A stretch of 64,000 nucleotides of DNA from Metabacillus sediminilitoris (GTDB lineage Bacteria; Bacillota; Bacilli; Bacillales; Bacillaceae). Of this stretch, positions 60,958 to 64,000 are shown one piece after another (positions within the stretch are counted from its first letter, which is position 1; each line of letters starts with the position of its first letter). The notes below the pieces were generated by a model, which had not been told where the DNA came from, ran no database searches, and saw only the letters and a list, made by a program, of their open reading frames with translations. Made by a program: the position numbers and the translations under genes. The DNA lies in the NCBI RefSeq assembly GCF_009720625.1, contig NZ_CP046266.1:2427501-2491500 (forward strand), in the 5' to 3' direction.

Positions 60958-62382
60958 TCATGGAACTATTTCAAAAACAGTGCCTTGGTTAAAATCAGTC
61001 ACTTTCATAGAGCCATAAACCCCTAAATATAATCTGGTTTGATTCAGATTTGTTCCCAAATTAACATAATAGGCTGATTGGGACCCAAAATCATAATCGG
61101 TTTGTATCACACTAAAATCATTTTGTTTTCCATTTGGTCTTACGATGGTATAAGCTAAACCCCCTCTAACCTGAGGTTGAGATTCTTTCCGGGCAAGATC
61201 GGTAAACACAACACTTCCTGTTAAACCAGGGATTCTTTTCCCCATATAGGCTTGCACTCCTGTAAGTGCAGTTCCTCCAAACTTATCGGGTCTGGTATCT
61301 TTATGAAAATAACTAGTTAAAGGCTGAAGACGACTCCCTGAAAGGGTTATTGCTTCATTGTAATAAGCAATTGTTTTCTCATCCAAAGTTGGATATTTAG
61401 TGCAGCCTCTTATAATCGAAGCAGGAAAAGCACCTTCCCAACCTCGCCAGCCAAAGTTAATAAATCCTTCTTTGTCAGGTTCAGAATTCATGAAAGAAGC
61501 TTGAATAAGCTGAGTAACCGGTATTGGTTTATAATGAACGAATGAAAAAATCGACTCGACCAAATCCTGGCCGACATTTCCCGCATATTTAATATACTGA
61601 TTATAAATCCTTTGAAATGAAATACCTGGTATATTGCGAACTCCTTTGGCCATTACCGTGAGCGTTTCCTGAATAGTTGTGGGAAGTTCATTAAAACGTG
61701 TGACAATGGGTGGGTTATTGATGTATGTATTCTTACCTACATCAATTTCAATTATTTTACCAGCGATTTCTAGATCGTTCTGGCTTAAGTTAAATGGATC
61801 ATAGCCTGAGCCACCATCGCCGGTTGTTAAAACAAGTTTTCCTGTTTCAGGTGAAAAGTTTAAACTATTGACCCCATTATGATTTGAAAATGGTCTTCTT
61901 AAGTTCAGTAATGTCCGTCGTTTTTGGGGTTGACCGTTCGATTGTAAAATCCATTCTTCAATTGTATCAATATGATCATATTGAGTTTCTCTATTTATCC
62001 ACCTTAGGTTTAAAGTTCTAGGATCACACGGGTTAGGCTTAAAAGATTCAGGAAGAGCACCTGGTCCTTCGCTCCCAGCTACTGAATAATGAAGATAAAA
62101 CAGACCGTTATAATAAAATTTGGGATGAAACGCTAGCCCTAGCAATCCCCGTTCATCATATCCGCCACCAGAAACACCTAGTTTTAGGATTCGCCGGCGA
62201 ATATCTAAAAAAGTCCTTAAACTTGAGTTTCCTATGTAAAAGATCTCTCCTACCTGGGTTGCGATAAATAACCTTTCAATTGAGTCACCTGGAAGTATAG
62301 TTGTTTTCATAACAGTAGGTAAATTTATCTTACTTGCAATGGGCCGTAAACCAACCTTAACTTTTATCAACTGACTTTGCAC
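60958..62382 (-). CDS. GSDH-type (PQQ-dependent-like) sugar dehydrogenase
   Basis: A 474-residue six-bladed beta-propeller of the glucose/sorbosone dehydrogenase family. It shows DERGLLGLAFHPKFYYNGLFYL near residue 76, then FSNHNGVNSLNFSPETGKL (His for cofactor) and LTTGDGGSGYDPFNLSQN. Family members use PQQ to oxidise sugars. No signal peptide is seen, unlike most secreted relatives, and the N-terminus is short. The middle part (residues 230-330) is less typical. The start codon at 62382 has AAGGAG upstream on the minus strand. It stands alone. Confidence 0.8.
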   Translation of the reverse strand: MQSQLIKVKVGLRPIASKINLPTVMKTTILPGDSIERLFIATQVGEIFYIGNSSLRTFLDIRRRILKLGVSGGGYDERGLLGLAFHPKFYYNGLFYLHYSVAGSEGPGALPESFKPNPCDPRTLNLRWINRETQYDHIDTIEEWILQSNGQPQKRRTLLNLRRPFSNHNGVNSLNFSPETGKLVLTTGDGGSGYDPFNLSQNDLEIAGKIIEIDVGKNTYINNPPIVTRFNELPTTIQETLTVMAKGVRNIPGISFQRIYNQYIKYAGNVGQDLVESIFSFVHYKPIPVTQLIQASFMNSEPDKEGFINFGWRGWEGAFPASIIRGCTKYPTLDEKTIAYYNEAITLSGSRLQPLTSYFHKDTRPDKFGGTALTGVQAYMGKRIPGLTGSVVFTDLARKESQPQVRGGLAYTIVRPNGKQNDFSVIQTDYDFGSQSAYYVNLGTNLNQTRLYLGVYGSMKVTDFNQGTVFEIVP

Positions 62383-62990
62383 TCCTTCTTAATTGTTTTC
62401 TTTTATAAGAATATGAGTAGAACTGTCTATTAGTACAAATTAGGCAGGGAATCTGACATGGCATTGCACCACTTTCCGTACCACCGTAATTTAACGAAAG
62501 GAGTGCGTATATTCCATATAATTTAAAAATTTTATATATTGTTAAGAAAATTTTATTTTGGTTTAAAAAGGGATTAATCTAACTTAAGAAGTGCATTTCT
62601 TTAATAAGGAGAAATGCTCTTTTTTTATTCCATTATAGGGCGGCTATCCTTGAACAAGGATAAGCGCTCTTTTTCATTAAGGGCCATTTAATGGAATAAG
62701 CTTATTGAACTTCCGTGTAAAAATAAGCTTTTTTAATCCTTTCCATTTCCCGAAGATCCTTCTCTATTTTATTTTGTCTTAAATAAAACCTTATTTTACA
62801 TGTTGAGTGCACCTGAGACTTCAATATAATTCCCCTCAATAACATTCATAACTATTGTCTTTTTAAGGAATACACAAACAATTTTCCAGACACTATCCTA
62901 GAGAAGGAGAAAACAGAAATATCAAAAATATCAAAAATATTGAAAAATAACTCTATACATTTTCATAAATAATGGTATTATATACAAGTG
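62383..62990. other. Intergenic region before the siderophore gene
   Basis: About 600 bases with no gene. A terminator (GCATTTCT/AGAAATGC then Ts, 62591-62627) and a dispersed repeat copy (GGGCGGCTATCCTTGAACAAGGATAAGCGC at about 62638-62670) are present. Confidence 0.6.
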
Positions 62991-62991
62991 A

Positions 62992-63010
62992 GATTAATTA
63001 TCATTATCAC
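62992..63010. promoter_or_regulatory. Fur box
   Basis: GATTAATTATCATTATCAC fits the 19-bp Fur box, with the right half ATCATTATCA perfect. It lies 23 bases before the start of the siderophore-binding lipoprotein gene, so iron represses that gene. Confidence 0.8.
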
Positions 63011-63032
63011 CGAGGGAAAAAGGAGTGTACAT

Positions 63033-64000
63033 ATGTTTCGCAATAATAAGTTATTTTCGATCATGTTATGTGTTATCGCATTGATGCTGCTTATAGCAGG
63101 GTGTGGCAACAAGGCAACAACAACGACAAGTAATGAGAAGGAGGCAGCTTCATCTCAAGAGCAAGAGGAGCGCGTTGTTAAACATGCTGGAGGAGAGACA
63201 ACGATTAAAGGCACCCCTAAAAGAATCGTAACATTATATCAAGGTGCTAATGATACAGCTGTGGCACTTGGTGTGAAGCCTGTTGGTATCGTTGAGTCGT
63301 GGGATCAACAACCCATCTATGAATATTTAAGATCTGATTTAGAAGGTGCTACAATTGTTGGACAAGAGTTGCAGCCTAACTTAGAAGAGATTTCAAAATT
63401 GAAGCCAGATTTAATTATTGCTTCTAAATATCGTCATGAGAAAATTTATCCGCAATTATCTAAAATCGCTCCAACGATTATGGATGATACCATTTATGAA
63501 TGGAAAGATACGTTGAATTTAATGGCTGATGCATTAAATAAACAAGATAAAAAAGCTGAATTATTAGCTGAGTGGGATACCCGTGTAAAAGATTTCAAAT
63601 CACAAATGGGTGACAAGTTACCGATTAAGGCGACTATTACTAACTTCCGCTCGGATCATATGCGAGTTTACTATAATAGTTATGGTGGATCAATTTTGAA
63701 GGAATTAGGGTTTGAGATACTTGAACGCCCTGCAGGCACTGAGGGGGAAGATTGGGGAGAAAAGATAACTTCTAAGGAACGTATTCCGGATTTGAACGCC
63801 GATACATTCTTCAACTTCAATGCCTCTAAAGATTCTGAACTAGTTGAGAAAAACTATGAAGAGTGGACAAATCATCCGCTATGGAAAGAGCTTGATGCTG
63901 TGAAAAATGATAAGGTTTTTCAGGTTGACGAAGTGTACTGGAGTGCAGGTGCTGGTTATAAGTCAGCGAATTTAATGCTTGATAGTTTATATGAAATTTA
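63033..64000 (+). CDS. Iron-siderophore ABC transporter substrate-binding lipoprotein (partial)
   Basis: The first 322 codons of a Fe-siderophore binding protein of the FhuD/YfiY type; the C-terminus runs past the window. The signal peptide ends in the lipobox LIAGC, so it is anchored by lipid to the outer face of the membrane. The binding core shows ETTIKGTPKRIVTLYQGAND, then KPDLIIASKYRHEKIYPQL and ITNFRSDHMRVYYNSYGGS. It closely resembles the schizokinen/arthrobactin binding protein YfiY of B. subtilis as I recall it. AAAGGAG precedes the ATG and a Fur box lies in its promoter. The transporter's other genes should follow outside the window. Confidence 0.9.
   Translation, partial: MFRNNKLFSIMLCVIALMLLIAGCGNKATTTTSNEKEAASSQEQEERVVKHAGGETTIKGTPKRIVTLYQGANDTAVALGVKPVGIVESWDQQPIYEYLRSDLEGATIVGQELQPNLEEISKLKPDLIIASKYRHEKIYPQLSKIAPTIMDDTIYEWKDTLNLMADALNKQDKKAELLAEWDTRVKDFKSQMGDKLPIKATITNFRSDHMRVYYNSYGGSILKELGFEILERPAGTEGEDWGEKITSKERIPDLNADTFFNFNASKDSELVEKNYEEWTNHPLWKELDAVKNDKVFQVDEVYWSAGAGYKSANLMLDSLYEI

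Noticed and set aside
1..64000. CRISPR array, tRNA or rRNA
   Set aside because: No regularly spaced identical repeats with unique spacers and no tRNA-like or rRNA-like sequence were seen. The 20-bp arrays have no spacers.

Overview
The window reads as a low-GC, spore-forming member of the Bacillaceae, from the Bacillus / Neobacillus / Peribacillus neighbourhood; the species cannot be fixed from sequence alone. The evidence is consensus SigA promoters, strong AGGAGG ribosome binding sites with frequent TTG/GTG starts, a spore cortex-lytic enzyme (SleB), HutP, a FapR operator, cre and Fur boxes, and DUF3231, DUF1048 and YozG-type proteins. No rRNA, tRNA or CRISPR array was seen. The window is accessory-rich: one intact and one edge-truncated IS110-family element, two IS110 remnants, a group II intron, several families of intergenic repeats, and many decaying genes.

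Layout. 1-3.1 kb: two IS110-type elements with long non-coding ends flank a DUF3291 gene. 3.1-7.1 kb: small unknown genes, a 5TMR-type sensor histidine kinase, and two copies of a covarying hairpin repeat. 7.1-9.5 kb: a PadR / DUF1048 / ABC-2 exporter operon. 9.5-11.1 kb: a gene graveyard holding broken acetyltransferase, SDR and RibD-C/DHFR-like genes. 11.6-13.2 kb: divergent fabZ and fabH around a FapR box. 13.4-20.2 kb: small proteins, an MFS remnant, an IS110 remnant and a GrpB remnant. 20.5-22.2 kb: a MefA-like MFS efflux gene behind a short leader peptide carrying an Arg-X-Arg motif, which looks like inducible macrolide resistance. 22.5-24.3 kb: PpnP, a His15-less HPr-like protein and a small biotinyl-like protein.

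24.6-28.1 kb is a glutarate / L-2-hydroxyglutarate module: GntR regulator, LhgO, a DUF3870 protein and the glutarate hydroxylase CsiD/GlaH. GlaH turns glutarate into L-2-hydroxyglutarate, and LhgO oxidises that to 2-oxoglutarate. Three look-alike leader terminators with a shared CCAGTTGTA arm sit in and beside this module and are the best candidate for an undescribed regulatory RNA. After a Bcr/CflA transporter comes a catabolic region (30.4-41.5 kb). It holds an isopropylmalate-dehydrogenase-family enzyme, a LysR regulator, an Asp/Glu racemase-family protein, an aldehyde dehydrogenase, an iron alcohol dehydrogenase, an SDR, a CitMHS transporter, a class II aldolase and a DUF1537 four-carbon acid-sugar kinase. 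The last two suggest breakdown of a tetronate-like acid through a phosphorylated intermediate to a triose phosphate.

41.6-64 kb: an orphan hutP with its cre-bearing promoter and attenuator but no hut genes after it; an AraC regulator; a DUF3231 protein; a group II intron with its reverse transcriptase (45.2-47.15 kb); sleB without ypeB; small membrane and regulator genes; a stand-alone uppS paralogue and a higher-GC membrane protein that look transferred; a Gre-factor-like gene behind an overlapping short ORF; a 962-residue SBBP-repeat protein; a cupredoxin; a GSDH-type sugar dehydrogenase; and, at the edge, a Fur-controlled siderophore-binding lipoprotein.
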